DNA of 64,000 bases from an uncultured Corynebacterium sp. (lineage in GTDB: Bacteria; Actinomycetota; Actinomycetes; Mycobacteriales; Mycobacteriaceae), in assembly GCA_946223355.1 (NCBI GenBank), contig CAMIPB010000001.1, positions 1 to 64,000 of the forward strand, given 5' to 3'. The notes beneath the pieces are model-generated. The model was not told where the DNA came from. It saw nothing but the letters and a program-made list of their open reading frames with translations, and searched no databases. How positions within the stretch are numbered: the stretch's first letter is position 1; every line of letters starts with the position of its first letter. Positions 25,775-34,104 of this stretch are shown here, piece by piece. A program made the translations under genes and the position numbers.

Positions 25775-26581
25775 TTAGAAACGGCAGTACTTCCAGGAAC
25801 CGCCCTCTTTGAGGTACTGCTGCACAGCCGTGTCTGGGCCACTAGGAGTGGAAATGGTCACCACAGCTGAAGCCTGGTTGCCATTGACACGGATGTTCTC
25901 GATCGACTGAACCGAGTTATTTCCCATCAATGTATTCGCTGGCATATCCAGGAGGTGTTGAGGAATCTCTCCAGTATCTACGGCAGCTTCCCCACCCTGT
26001 TCAGCCAAAACAGATTCGCACGTGTTCTTCGGCAGGTAGGTTATAGCGTCCTTTACCGTCTTAGTTTTGTACAGTCCATTAACCAAATTCTTGATTTGCT
26101 TCTCGGTCTTCGGGTCTGCGGCCTCGCCTTGCCCCAATTCCGTCAGTTCGGCTTGTGGTGCTTCATTCTTCAATGCCTCCTGAAGCTGCTCGCTGGAATC
26201 CCGGCTGTCTTGAGAAGAATCAGTTGAACCAGCGGCTCCACCAGCCTGTGCTTTGTCTTGCGCGTTGCCCTCCGAACTCGATTCCTTGTTAGAAGAGGGT
26301 TCCTTTGCCTTAGTCTTAGGCTTATCACCTGCGGCGGACTTATCTTTGGTGGATTTAGCAGAAGTTTCCTTGTCCGCTTTTTCCTCGGACTTCTTGGCCT
26401 CCGTGGAAGTCTTCACTTTCGACGTCGGCGCCGCGCTGGAAGAAGCCACAGCTTCAACACTTTCTTTTGCGTCGAGGTCTGTCTCTTGTGCTCCACACGC
26501 AGTTAAGAGAAACGGCAAGGACAGCATCGCTGCCACGCCAGCTGCCACACTTGCCTTGTTCCAAGTTTGAATCTTCGGCAC
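25775..26581 (-). CDS. Secreted lipoprotein, Lys/Ser-rich
   Basis: A 268-residue predicted lipoprotein. The signal peptide has a hydrophobic core (VAAGVAAMLSLPFLLTAC) and the lipobox L-T-A-C, with the lipidated Cys at about residue 28. A disordered linker rich in Lys, Ser, Glu and Ala follows to about residue 150 and probably spans the cell wall. The C-terminal part (about 150-268) is folded, with Y-L-P-K-N-T-C-E-S-V and strands ending Y-C-R-F; its two Cys may form a disulfide. The GTG at 26581 is preceded by GGAG and starts VPKIQTWNK. Function unknown. Confidence 0.75.
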   Translation of the reverse strand: MPKIQTWNKASVAAGVAAMLSLPFLLTACGAQETDLDAKESVEAVASSSAAPTSKVKTSTEAKKSEEKADKETSAKSTKDKSAAGDKPKTKAKEPSSNKESSSEGNAQDKAQAGGAAGSTDSSQDSRDSSEQLQEALKNEAPQAELTELGQGEAADPKTEKQIKNLVNGLYKTKTVKDAITYLPKNTCESVLAEQGGEAAVDTGEIPQHLLDMPANTLMGNNSVQSIENIRVNGNQASAVVTISTPSGPDTAVQQYLKEGGSWKYCRF

Positions 26582-26746
26582 AGTCACTCCAAAAGGTTGA
26601 AAAAGTTGCAAAACTCAAAAAGCGTTTTGTCAATTGAACATAATTACTCTAACAGCCCCTAAATATGCTGTCACTAATATTCCCCTTGAAAGGTTCTGTG
26701 AGTTTCTCGTTTTGACTAAGTCGCCCTACTGCTGTGTTGCAACGGC

Positions 26747-26752
26747 TAAACT
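26747..26752 (+). promoter_or_regulatory. -10 element for leaderless tetR-type gene
   Basis: TAAACT lies eight bases before a GTG at 26761 that fits the TetR N terminus. No Shine-Dalgarno sequence is seen. Confidence 0.45.
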
Positions 26753-26760
26753 GGCTTCTT

Positions 26761-27360
26761 GTGCAATTAAGTCGCGAATCAATCATTTCCGCAGCGATGT
26801 CGATTCTTAATTCTTACGGCCTCGCTGACATGACAATGCGCAGAGTCGCTACCTCGCTTTCGGTTGCGCCAGGTGCACTGTACTGGCATATCAGCAACAA
26901 ACAGGAGCTCATCTCAGCGATCGCTGGTCAGATTTTGTCTCCAGTTCTCGCCGCAACCGCAGCACCTTCAGAAGAAACAGCTGAACCCGAGCAAGCGGTA
27001 GAGAAACTCTATCTCAGCCTCAAAGCCCATCGGGATGGAGCGGAATTAGTTTCCGCTGCACTTGCGCAACCGGGTTCAGCACTGTGGGTGGAGCTCAACG
27101 AGTTTCTAAGCTCCCGACTCGAATCTGCCCTACCTCAAGCAGATACCGAAGAAAGAATAATTGCTGCTAAAACAATTATTCATTTCGTTCTCGGCGCCAC
27201 GATGCTTGAACAGTCACGGGAATACATTGCGAGCAATACTCAAGCTGCTCCTGCCGTTGAACAAGCAGAAAATACTGAGTCAACGCCGGTCGAGTCAGAA
27301 TTGACCTCAGAGATGAAGGCCGGGGTGGCAATAATCTTGCGTGGATTAGCTGCATCTTGA
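26761..27360 (+). CDS. TetR-family transcriptional regulator
   Basis: A regulator of 199 residues. The N-terminal helix-turn-helix matches TetR: S-R-E-S-I-I-S-A-A, L-A-D-M-T-M-R-R-V-A (helix 2), APGALYWHISNKQELI (recognition helix and the following helix). The C-terminal ligand domain is not recognisable. A GTG at 26761 is preferred to the upstream TTG start because it gives a normal N terminus and has a -10-like motif eight bases upstream. Divergent transcription from the lipoprotein gene, about 180 bases away, suggests it may control that operon or itself. The glgX gene starts 46 bases downstream on the same strand. Confidence 0.85.
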   Translation: MQLSRESIISAAMSILNSYGLADMTMRRVATSLSVAPGALYWHISNKQELISAIAGQILSPVLAATAAPSEETAEPEQAVEKLYLSLKAHRDGAELVSAALAQPGSALWVELNEFLSSRLESALPQADTEERIIAAKTIIHFVLGATMLEQSREYIASNTQAAPAVEQAENTESTPVESELTSEMKAGVAIILRGLAAS

Positions 27361-27391
27361 TTCTCACCAGGTGGACACGAACAAACTTCAT

Positions 27392-27397
27392 TAAGCT
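27392..27397 (+). promoter_or_regulatory. -10 element for leaderless glgX
   Basis: TAAGCT lies eight bases before the ATG at 27406 with no Shine-Dalgarno sequence. Confidence 0.5.
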
Positions 27398-27405
27398 TGC
27401 TCACC

Positions 27406-29661
27406 ATGAGCCAAGACAACGTTCAAACACCTAACGCATCTCTCGACCACAGCACTGACAACGACGAGTCTGCGCCAATTAAGACCCGCAAGCGTCAAGT
27501 CTGGCCGGGAAAGCCGTACCCACTCGGCTCAACCTATGACGGTTCCGGAACCAACTTCGCCATTTTCTCCAATATTGCGGAAAAAGTGGAGCTGTGCCTC
27601 ATTGACCGAAACGGCAAAGAACAGCGCATCGAGATGACGGAAGTTCATGCCCACGTTTGGCACTGCTATATCCCAGAGGTTGGACCACGTCAGCGATATG
27701 GGTACCGCGTACACGGCCCATACGATCCCGCCAACGGTCTACGTTGCGATCCCAACAAGATCCTCGTTGATCCATACGCGAAGATCTTCGATGGTGAATT
27801 TGATGGCCACCCATCTTTGTATTCTTACGACATCCACGCCGACGAGCCAGGCACGGGCCGCAATGAAGAGGACTCCCTCGGTCACACAATGCTGTCTGTT
27901 GTAGTCAACCCGTACTTTGACTGGCAGCGCGATCGCCGCCCACACACTCCAGCCAATCAAACGGTAATCTACGAGGCGCACGTTAAGGGCATGACCATGA
28001 ATCGCCCAGGCATCCCTGAGGACATCCGTGGTACCTACGCGGGTATGGCTCACCCAGTGATGATCGAGTACTTCAAGGATTTAGGAGTCACCGCGGTTGA
28101 ACTGCTTCCGGTTCACCAATTCCTTCAAGACGATCGCCTCCGACAACTTGGACTGCGCAACTACTGGGGTTACAACACCTTCGGTTTCTTTGCCCCGCAG
28201 CGCGACTACGCCGCCGCACAGCACACTGGAGACGCCGTCAACGAGTTCAAGGCGATGCTCCGTGCCTACCACGCGGCCGGAATCGAGATCATTCTCGACG
28301 TCGTGTACAACCACACCGCTGAAGGCAACCACCTGGGTCCGACCATTGCGTTCCGTGGCATTGACAACCACGCCTACTACCGCCTGGTAGATAAAAACCC
28401 AGAGCATTACATGGACTACACCGGCACCGGAAACTCGCTCAACGTCCGCCACCCACACTCTCTGCAGCTCATCATGGATTCCCTGCGCTACTGGGTCACG
28501 GAGATGCGTGTCGACGGCTTCCGCTTCGACCTCGCCTCTACCCTGGCGCGTGAGCTTGACGACGTCGATAAGCTCGCGACGTTCTTCGACCTCGTCCAGC
28601 AGGACCCCGTGGTCAGCCAAGTCAAGCTCATCGCCGAACCGTGGGACGTAGGACATAACGGCTACCAAGTGGGTAACTTCCCGCCAATCTGGATGGAATG
28701 GAATGGCAAGTACCGCGACACCGTGCGTGATTTCTGGCGCGGCGTGCCTGCTACCCTAGGTGAATTCGCTTCCCGTCTGACTGGTTCTTCGGACCTCTAC
28801 GCCAACAACGACCGCCGCCCAACCGCGTCTGTTAACTTTATAACCGCGCACGACGGCTTTACCCTGGCTGACCTTGTCAGCTACAACGAAAAGCACAACG
28901 TGGAAAACGGTGAAGACAACCGCGATGGCGAGTCCTTCAACCGCTCGTGGAACCACGGCGTGGAAGGCCCCACCGAGAATCAGGACATCTTGTCTCTTCG
29001 GATGCGTCAGCAGCGTAACTTCCTCACCACCTTGCTCTTGTCCCAGGGCACCCCGATGATTGCCCACGGTGACGAGTTTGGCCGCACCCAAAACGGCAAC
29101 AATAACGTGTACTGCCAAGACAACGAGGTCGCGTGGATGGATTGGGACAAGCTGGAGGAAAACCCTTCACTACACGGCTTTACCAAGCGCTTGATTGGTA
29201 TCCGCCATAGGCACCCAGTATTCCGTCGCGAGCGTTTCCTCGCTGGTGGACCGTTGGGCTCTGATGTGCGTGACCGTGACATCGCGTGGCTTGTCCCTGA
29301 CGGCCGTCTCATGACCCAGGACGACTGGGACAATGACTTCGGTAAATCTGTCATGATCTATCTCAACGGCCAGGCAATTACTGAGGTCAACGCTCGCGGC
29401 GAGGAAATTCAGGACGATTCCTTCCTGATGATTTTCAACGCCCATAGCGGTCCTATTACTTTCACCTTGCCAAAGAAGGAACTGGGCCAGAGCTGGAAGC
29501 TCATCGTCGACACCGCGAACAAGGATGGCTTCCCATCCGAGGAAACCATCATCAAAGCTTCCGGAACCATCAACGTTCCAGGTCGTACCTCGATGGTCCT
29601 CAAACAGGTGGAACCGCCGGTGTTCGAGAGCGCGGATTCCGGCAAGGTTAAGGAGGCCTAA
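27406..29661 (+). CDS. glgX: Glycogen debranching enzyme GlgX
   Basis: GlgX hydrolyses alpha-1,6 branches in phosphorylase-trimmed glycogen (family GH13). The 751-residue protein has an N-terminal carbohydrate-binding module near residues 30-130 (GSGTNFAIFSNIAEKVELCL) and the catalytic barrel with conserved regions. EIILDVVYNHTAEG (region I) lies near 297, MRVDGFRFDLASTLARE (region II, nucleophile Asp) near 368, LIAEPWDVG (region III, acid Glu) near 409 and NFITAHDGFTLADL (region IV) near 480. The ATG at 27406 is chosen over an in-frame TTG nine bases upstream. It acts with glgP. Confidence 0.97.
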   Translation: MSQDNVQTPNASLDHSTDNDESAPIKTRKRQVWPGKPYPLGSTYDGSGTNFAIFSNIAEKVELCLIDRNGKEQRIEMTEVHAHVWHCYIPEVGPRQRYGYRVHGPYDPANGLRCDPNKILVDPYAKIFDGEFDGHPSLYSYDIHADEPGTGRNEEDSLGHTMLSVVVNPYFDWQRDRRPHTPANQTVIYEAHVKGMTMNRPGIPEDIRGTYAGMAHPVMIEYFKDLGVTAVELLPVHQFLQDDRLRQLGLRNYWGYNTFGFFAPQRDYAAAQHTGDAVNEFKAMLRAYHAAGIEIILDVVYNHTAEGNHLGPTIAFRGIDNHAYYRLVDKNPEHYMDYTGTGNSLNVRHPHSLQLIMDSLRYWVTEMRVDGFRFDLASTLARELDDVDKLATFFDLVQQDPVVSQVKLIAEPWDVGHNGYQVGNFPPIWMEWNGKYRDTVRDFWRGVPATLGEFASRLTGSSDLYANNDRRPTASVNFITAHDGFTLADLVSYNEKHNVENGEDNRDGESFNRSWNHGVEGPTENQDILSLRMRQQRNFLTTLLLSQGTPMIAHGDEFGRTQNGNNNVYCQDNEVAWMDWDKLEENPSLHGFTKRLIGIRHRHPVFRRERFLAGGPLGSDVRDRDIAWLVPDGRLMTQDDWDNDFGKSVMIYLNGQAITEVNARGEEIQDDSFLMIFNAHSGPITFTLPKKELGQSWKLIVDTANKDGFPSEETIIKASGTINVPGRTSMVLKQVEPPVFESADSGKVKEA

Positions 29662-29728
29662 GCCACTTAACGCCTGACTGTTAGAATCTTTAGCCAAGCC
29701 CATCCACCCCAGTTAAGGCAGGTCACCA

Positions 29729-31120
29729 ATGAGTTCTTTCACCGCACAAATTGCAGTCACCTCAGAAGAGCTCATTGTTAGTCCTAGCCTTCTCAGTCTG
29801 AGTCTTGGTGCACCGGAGCAGTCCCGCTTCCCAGTTTCTGCTATCACTTTGCTGGACTACGAAGAGGCTACGGATACGCTCACCGGGCGAGTCCGTTTCC
29901 AGGTCGCAAACTCTGATGTGCATGACTACAGCCTTGCGCCGCAGACTCCCGTAACTGATCTCGTCAAGGCAATAAACTCTGCTATCGACGGCACCTTAGA
30001 GTCCCCATTCGGCAACATTACTGGCCAATCTCCTGCTCAGACCCCGTCCCATGATTTTTCAGCCCCAGATGCTTCTCGCCCGGTTCCCGGCTTAAACTAT
30101 GTTGCAGTAGACGTAGAAACCGCGAATGGAAACTGGGGATCGGTCTGTCAGATTGGCGCCGTGAAATTCGAAAATGGCCTGGAAATTGCTGCGCGGTCCT
30201 GGCTGTGCCAGCCCCCTTCGGCACTGTCAGAGTTTGCTCAACATAACGTAACCATCCACGGCATTACCGCAGACACAGTGAAGAATAAGCCTGAATTTGC
30301 TGCAGCGTTTTCAGAATTCCTCACGTTCATCGGCAACAGCCCGCTCGTGGCACACAATGCTAAGTTTGACTCATCCGCACTGCGCTACGCCGCGCTTTCA
30401 GCGCACGCTCCACTGCCCGAGTTGCACTTTATCTGCACACTTGCGCTCGCTCGCAAACATTCTCGCGATGGCAAGCTTTCTTTTATCAACCACCGCTTGC
30501 CTGCAGTGGCACAGGTTTTAGGCTTCGAACTCAACAATCACCATGATGCAGAAGCTGATGCTCGGGCGGCCGGTGTCATTTTCGCCCAGTTAGCTCGCCT
30601 TTCGAACTTCACCGGCACCGCCACACAGCTTTGCGAAACCAGTGGGTTCACGCCATCAACCGTGACGAGCGAGCATGTCATTCCTGTGTTGGCGAAGCTT
30701 GACCAAGACTCAGCTTCTGCCGCAGGTTCAACAGGTGGCCCAGCCAGCGGAGGCTCGCAGACGAAATCCGCGCAAAGCCCCAAGAAACAGGCCGCTGCTC
30801 CATGGCAGAAGGTGTCCACTCCCGATGAAATTCCAGACACCAATCCCGACGCAGACAAGACTCACCCTCTGTTTGGACATAACGTCACCCTCACCGGTGA
30901 TTTCGAGCCATTTGATAAGGGCGAAATTTGGAAGCATATCGCCGATAAAGGCGCATCCATTGGGAAAAACGTCACGAAGAAAACTACGATCCTTGTAGTG
31001 GGTGCTTGGGCAAAGAAAACCTCCAAGGAAAAACGAGCTGATCAGCTTAAAGAACAAGGCCAAAACATAGAAATCTGGCCAGCAGATAAGCTCTACGAAC
31101 TCCTAAATTTACACAACTAG
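29729..31120 (+). CDS. DEDDh exonuclease with C-terminal BRCT domain
   Basis: A 463-residue multidomain protein. Residues about 1-95 form a small beta-rich domain (TSEELIVSPSLLSLSLG, then VRFQVANSDVHDYSL), possibly PH-like. Residues about 128-300 are a DnaQ-type 3'-5' exonuclease: Exo I VAVDVETANGNWG, Exo II VAHNAKFDSSALRYA, Exo III NHHDAEADARAAG with the catalytic His and Asp. A Ser/Gln/Gly-rich linker leads to a BRCT domain (about 385-460, with HNVTLTGDFEPFDKGEIWKH and WPADKLYELL). It resembles proofreading or repair nucleases, and the BRCT suggests recruitment to a DNA complex. AAGGCAGG precedes the ATG. Confidence 0.9.
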   Translation: MSSFTAQIAVTSEELIVSPSLLSLSLGAPEQSRFPVSAITLLDYEEATDTLTGRVRFQVANSDVHDYSLAPQTPVTDLVKAINSAIDGTLESPFGNITGQSPAQTPSHDFSAPDASRPVPGLNYVAVDVETANGNWGSVCQIGAVKFENGLEIAARSWLCQPPSALSEFAQHNVTIHGITADTVKNKPEFAAAFSEFLTFIGNSPLVAHNAKFDSSALRYAALSAHAPLPELHFICTLALARKHSRDGKLSFINHRLPAVAQVLGFELNNHHDAEADARAAGVIFAQLARLSNFTGTATQLCETSGFTPSTVTSEHVIPVLAKLDQDSASAAGSTGGPASGGSQTKSAQSPKKQAAAPWQKVSTPDEIPDTNPDADKTHPLFGHNVTLTGDFEPFDKGEIWKHIADKGASIGKNVTKKTTILVVGAWAKKTSKEKRADQLKEQGQNIEIWPADKLYELLNLHN

Positions 31121-31155
31121 GGAACCTTTAGGCAGCTGCGAGAGTCCAACAATAT

Positions 31156-31791
31156 ATGACTCTCGCACTTCAGAATCCGCTCACCGACCGTGCTTTCGAC
31201 ACCAGTGACTCGGAGCTTCCACCGCCTCTATTAATTGCGCTACGCCCCTCATCGTGGGTCAAACAACAATCACTGTCAGATGATGGATTCTGCGACAGTA
31301 TTGCCAGCATCCCCTTGTCGAATGATTTCGTTGCGACTGTTCAACTAGACGGTGTTAATTTGTCGCATCGTGCGCTCGATACGCTGGGGCTTTCTCCCAA
31401 ACTTGCGTGGGATCTCGCAGCACACAATCTCATTGATTCGAGTCTCGACTCGCTTTATACCCGCAATTCTTCCTGGGTAGTGTCCCACCCTGAAGCTGAA
31501 GGTATCCAGGTGTGTTCTCCCGCAGTGCCCATAAGCCACTGGTTAGCACATCCGTACTCTGCATCTTTGTTGTATCAGCTCATAGCAAACACCGTCGGGT
31601 GTGAGCAACCATTCTTGCTGGTTCCTGCCAACGGGGTTGTCTTAGGCTTTCCTTCCGATTTCGCGCATATTGCGCGGGAGTTAGCGCAGCTCGCCGCAGC
31701 ACAATTTCGAGCAGGCTATCCGATAGTCAGCACTAAACCACTAGTATTGGTAAACGGATTTATTAAATTACGTAAAACAGTGGATAGCTAA
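31156..31791 (+). CDS. Hypothetical protein, about 211 residues
   Basis: No family recognised. The protein is soluble, with W/H-rich segments (SHWLAHPYSASLLYQL) and two blocks of alternating hydrophobic residues; it has no signal peptide or helix long enough to span a membrane. It ends ten bases before the relS ribosome binding region, so the two may be co-transcribed. No Shine-Dalgarno sequence is obvious before its ATG. Confidence 0.55.
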   Translation: MTLALQNPLTDRAFDTSDSELPPPLLIALRPSSWVKQQSLSDDGFCDSIASIPLSNDFVATVQLDGVNLSHRALDTLGLSPKLAWDLAAHNLIDSSLDSLYTRNSSWVVSHPEAEGIQVCSPAVPISHWLAHPYSASLLYQLIANTVGCEQPFLLVPANGVVLGFPSDFAHIARELAQLAAAQFRAGYPIVSTKPLVLVNGFIKLRKTVDS

Positions 31792-31810
31792 CGGTATAGG
31801 AGGTTGCACA

Positions 31811-32851
31811 ATGACCAAACCAGACATGTCACGCTTGAGCAACCGCTACCACGAGTGGGTAAGGCGGCACCCAGATGCAGCCTCCACATTCAGGGAAGAA
31901 ATTGAAAATCTTCTCAACGACGCCGGCATTATTTTCGACCGCGTATCCGCACGTATCAAGGGCTGGCCGAGTTTTAAAGCAAAAGCAAAGAAGAAGGACG
32001 CCCAGCAAGAGCCCGTCTATCCAGATCCGTGGAAGGACATTCATGATCTCATCGGCGTGCGGATCATGGTTTTTCACTCCACAGACATCCCTCAAGCCAT
32101 CGATGTGCTGGGCGAATCCTTCAACGTACTGCGCTCAGTAGACAAAGCTGCAGAAACCAGAATCTCTGGCGGTTTCGGATACGGCTCTCACCACCTTGTT
32201 CTGCAAGTAACCGATGCCATGGATGAGCTCGAAGCCTACGCCGGCACGATCTTCGAGGTACAGTTACGCACAGTACTGCAGCACGCCTGGGCTGAGTTTG
32301 AGCACGATATTCGATATAAGCAAGGCCCGCAACCTTTGGATCCACAGGTAGATCGCCTATTTACTCTTGCTGCGGGTCTCATCGAGCTGGCTGATCAGCA
32401 ATTCGATGAAATTGCCGCGCTAAAAGATCCCCATACTGATGCCTCCAGCGACGTCACACTTACCGCCGATACGCTTCCGGGTGTGCTCGTTGTGTTGTTG
32501 GGTGACCGATTCCCACGCTCACGAGTTGAACATCACCGTTGGTTAATGGAGCTTTTGGACTCTCATGGGATTACCACCATGAGCCAGCTCGAGGAATTAC
32601 TAGATGAAGGAGCCATTGCCTTCGTTCATTCAGCCATGAGCTACCGCTTCCGTCCCGGCCAGGTACGCCTTATCGACGATCTCTTGTTGTCACGCTACGG
32701 CAAAAAACACATCGAACTCACCGGTGAATCTGGCAATCGTTCTGACCGGCCGCGCCGCCTTGCTAAGCGTCTAAAAGCGCTCAAAGCTACGAGGAATCTC
32801 CAAAATTCTGATTCAGGAACTTCTCCATCTGCCGACGCTCCTTCTTCGTAG
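31811..32851 (+). CDS. relS: RelS-type small alarmone synthetase
   Basis: A (p)ppGpp synthetase without the hydrolase and TGS/ACT domains of bifunctional Rel. The 346-residue protein has a central synthetase domain: DPWKDIHDLIGVRIMVF at 73-89, GYGSHHLVLQVTDAM at 124-138, and FEVQLRTVLQHAWAEFEHD near 147-165. The last motif contains the Glu-Gln-Arg and W-A-E-x-E-H-D signature. The N-terminal part may bind the ribosome or RNA, and the C terminus adds about 120 residues including a basic K/R stretch. A good AGGAGG lies before the ATG. It converges on the S4-domain gene with a 65-base overlap. Corynebacteria carry small alarmone synthetases in addition to Rel. Confidence 0.88.
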   Translation: MTKPDMSRLSNRYHEWVRRHPDAASTFREEIENLLNDAGIIFDRVSARIKGWPSFKAKAKKKDAQQEPVYPDPWKDIHDLIGVRIMVFHSTDIPQAIDVLGESFNVLRSVDKAAETRISGGFGYGSHHLVLQVTDAMDELEAYAGTIFEVQLRTVLQHAWAEFEHDIRYKQGPQPLDPQVDRLFTLAAGLIELADQQFDEIAALKDPHTDASSDVTLTADTLPGVLVVLLGDRFPRSRVEHHRWLMELLDSHGITTMSQLEELLDEGAIAFVHSAMSYRFRPGQVRLIDDLLLSRYGKKHIELTGESGNRSDRPRRLAKRLKALKATRNLQNSDSGTSPSADAPSS

Positions 32852-33182
32852 GCCGGCCCGCTCCACGCTCTCGGAAGCCCCATACCGGGATGAGCTCACG
32901 AGGCGGCGGCGGTGGCGCGTGGTCGATATAGCAAGAACGCGCCACTGGGGCTCCGACTCGTTTACGCACCGTAGCAAGCACTTCCAGATCGTGTTCATGG
33001 TGATTTTTCCATACACGAACCCGATCTCCCGGCACTACGTGCTGTGCAGGCTTTACTGCATTGCCATTCAGTTTGACGTGTCCAGCTTTAACTGCATCTG
33101 CGGCATCGCTGCGCGTTTTAAACATGCGCACTGCCCACACCCACGCATCGATACGTACGGGTTTACCGTCTGGCACCGTCAT
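32787..33182 (-). CDS. S4-domain RNA-binding protein (Hsp15 type)
   Basis: A 131-residue S4-domain protein. The domain occupies residues about 6-70 (RIDAWVWAVRMFKTRSDAADAVKAGHVKLNG, shown in parts), the fold that binds structured RNA. It is followed by a His/Asp/Pro-rich connector (HAPPPPPRELI) and a basic tail. Hsp15 family members bind free 50S subunits carrying nascent chains. It starts eight bases after the stop of the small membrane gene. Its last 65 bases overlap the end of relS on the opposite strand, which is unusual but both frames look genuine. Confidence 0.85.
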   Translation of the reverse strand: MTVPDGKPVRIDAWVWAVRMFKTRSDAADAVKAGHVKLNGNAVKPAQHVVPGDRVRVWKNHHEHDLEVLATVRKRVGAPVARSCYIDHAPPPPPRELIPVWGFRERGAGRPTKKERRQMEKFLNQNFGDSS

Positions 33183-33189
33183 TTAAGTC

Positions 33190-33417
33190 TCAGTACTCGT
33201 CCTTATGGTTCACGATCTCGCGTACCTTCATGTAGTTGTAGCCGCCGCCAGCTACTGCCGCGATCAAACCCAAGATCAAACCGAAGTCGAATAACAAAAA
33301 CGCGGCGACTCCACCGACTACACCACCAGCTACCCACAACACAGCATTACGGGAGTAGGTACGGACCTGCTGTTTTCTCAATTCAATAGGGTTATTTGGG
33401 CGACGTTGCATACTCAT
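33190..33417 (-). CDS. Small membrane protein (75 residues)
   Basis: A short protein with a basic N terminus (QRRPNNPIELRKQQ) and two hydrophobic helices (about residues 25-45 and 45-65) separated by a tight Asp/Phe/Gly turn. It fits the gap between YigZ and the S4-domain protein on the same strand and has a translational link to the latter. No family is recognised; the start at 33417 is one of three close ATGs. Confidence 0.6.
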   Translation of the reverse strand: MSMQRRPNNPIELRKQQVRTYSRNAVLWVAGGVVGGVAAFLLFDFGLILGLIAAVAGGGYNYMKVREIVNHKDEY

Positions 33418-33432
33418 AGGCCCCATTGTAAT

Positions 33433-34092
33433 TTATGGCAGCTCAACCCATGTATGACCCGCTGATCTCGGTTCAATCCTCCCCTGGCTGAGCGCAGCCA
33501 AAGTCGCAGCCAACGAGTCCTTTTGTCCCGGATCTACAGCAACTGTGAGCTCGACTTCACCGCTATATTGAGTATCCACAATGTGGATTCCACGGTTGCG
33601 CAGCTCTGCCTCTAGTTTTCCTGCTTCAGTATGGGGTAAAGAGACAGTAAATAAGTCCTTGGGAGTCCGCAACACAGACTTAACGTGTTCAAGCGCCTCT
33701 GAAACAGCACCGGAATATGCATGCACCAGGCCACCGGCACCGAGCTTCACACCGCCGAAATAGCGAACGACGACCACGACAACGTCGATAAGCCCTGAAC
33801 CTTTCACCACATCAAGCATCGGCTTTCCCGCCGTTCCCGACGGCTCACCATCATCAGATGAACGTTCAATAGGGTTAGCAGCATCAACATGCAAATAGTA
33901 AGCAGAGCAATGGTGCCGAGCGTCCGGGTAGTCCATTCGAGCTCGGTTAATAGAGTCCCGTGCTTCTACTTCGCTCTGAGCACGAGCAACGAGGGTAATA
34001 AAACGAGATCGTTTAATTTCAATTTCATGCCTGACTGCGCAATCTGCAGCAGGCAACCGATAGCTAGTTTCTTGTTTACGAGGTGGAGTCAT
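33433..34092 (-). CDS. YigZ / IMPACT-family protein
   Basis: A 219-residue member of the UPF0029/IMPACT N-terminal-domain family. Conserved segments are EIEIKRSRFITLVARAQSE near 22-40, the HHCSAYYL stretch near 60, RSSDDGEPSGTAGKPMLDV at about 75-94, and VRYFGGVKLGAGGLVHAYSG near 108-127. The second half is a ribosomal-protein-like domain typical of YigZ. The family is conserved in bacteria, and a role linked to translation is suggested for eukaryotic IMPACT. It shares its strand with ilvA, 12 bases away. Confidence 0.9.
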   Translation of the reverse strand: MTPPRKQETSYRLPAADCAVRHEIEIKRSRFITLVARAQSEVEARDSINRARMDYPDARHHCSAYYLHVDAANPIERSSDDGEPSGTAGKPMLDVVKGSGLIDVVVVVVRYFGGVKLGAGGLVHAYSGAVSEALEHVKSVLRTPKDLFTVSLPHTEAGKLEAELRNRGIHIVDTQYSGEVELTVAVDPGQKDSLAATLAALSQGRIEPRSAGHTWVELP

Positions 34093-34104
34093 AACTTTGG
34101 CTGC

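Noticed and set aside
28081..28668. Minus-strand 195-residue frame inside glgX
   Set aside because: It lies fully opposite the conserved glgX catalytic region and has no family features.
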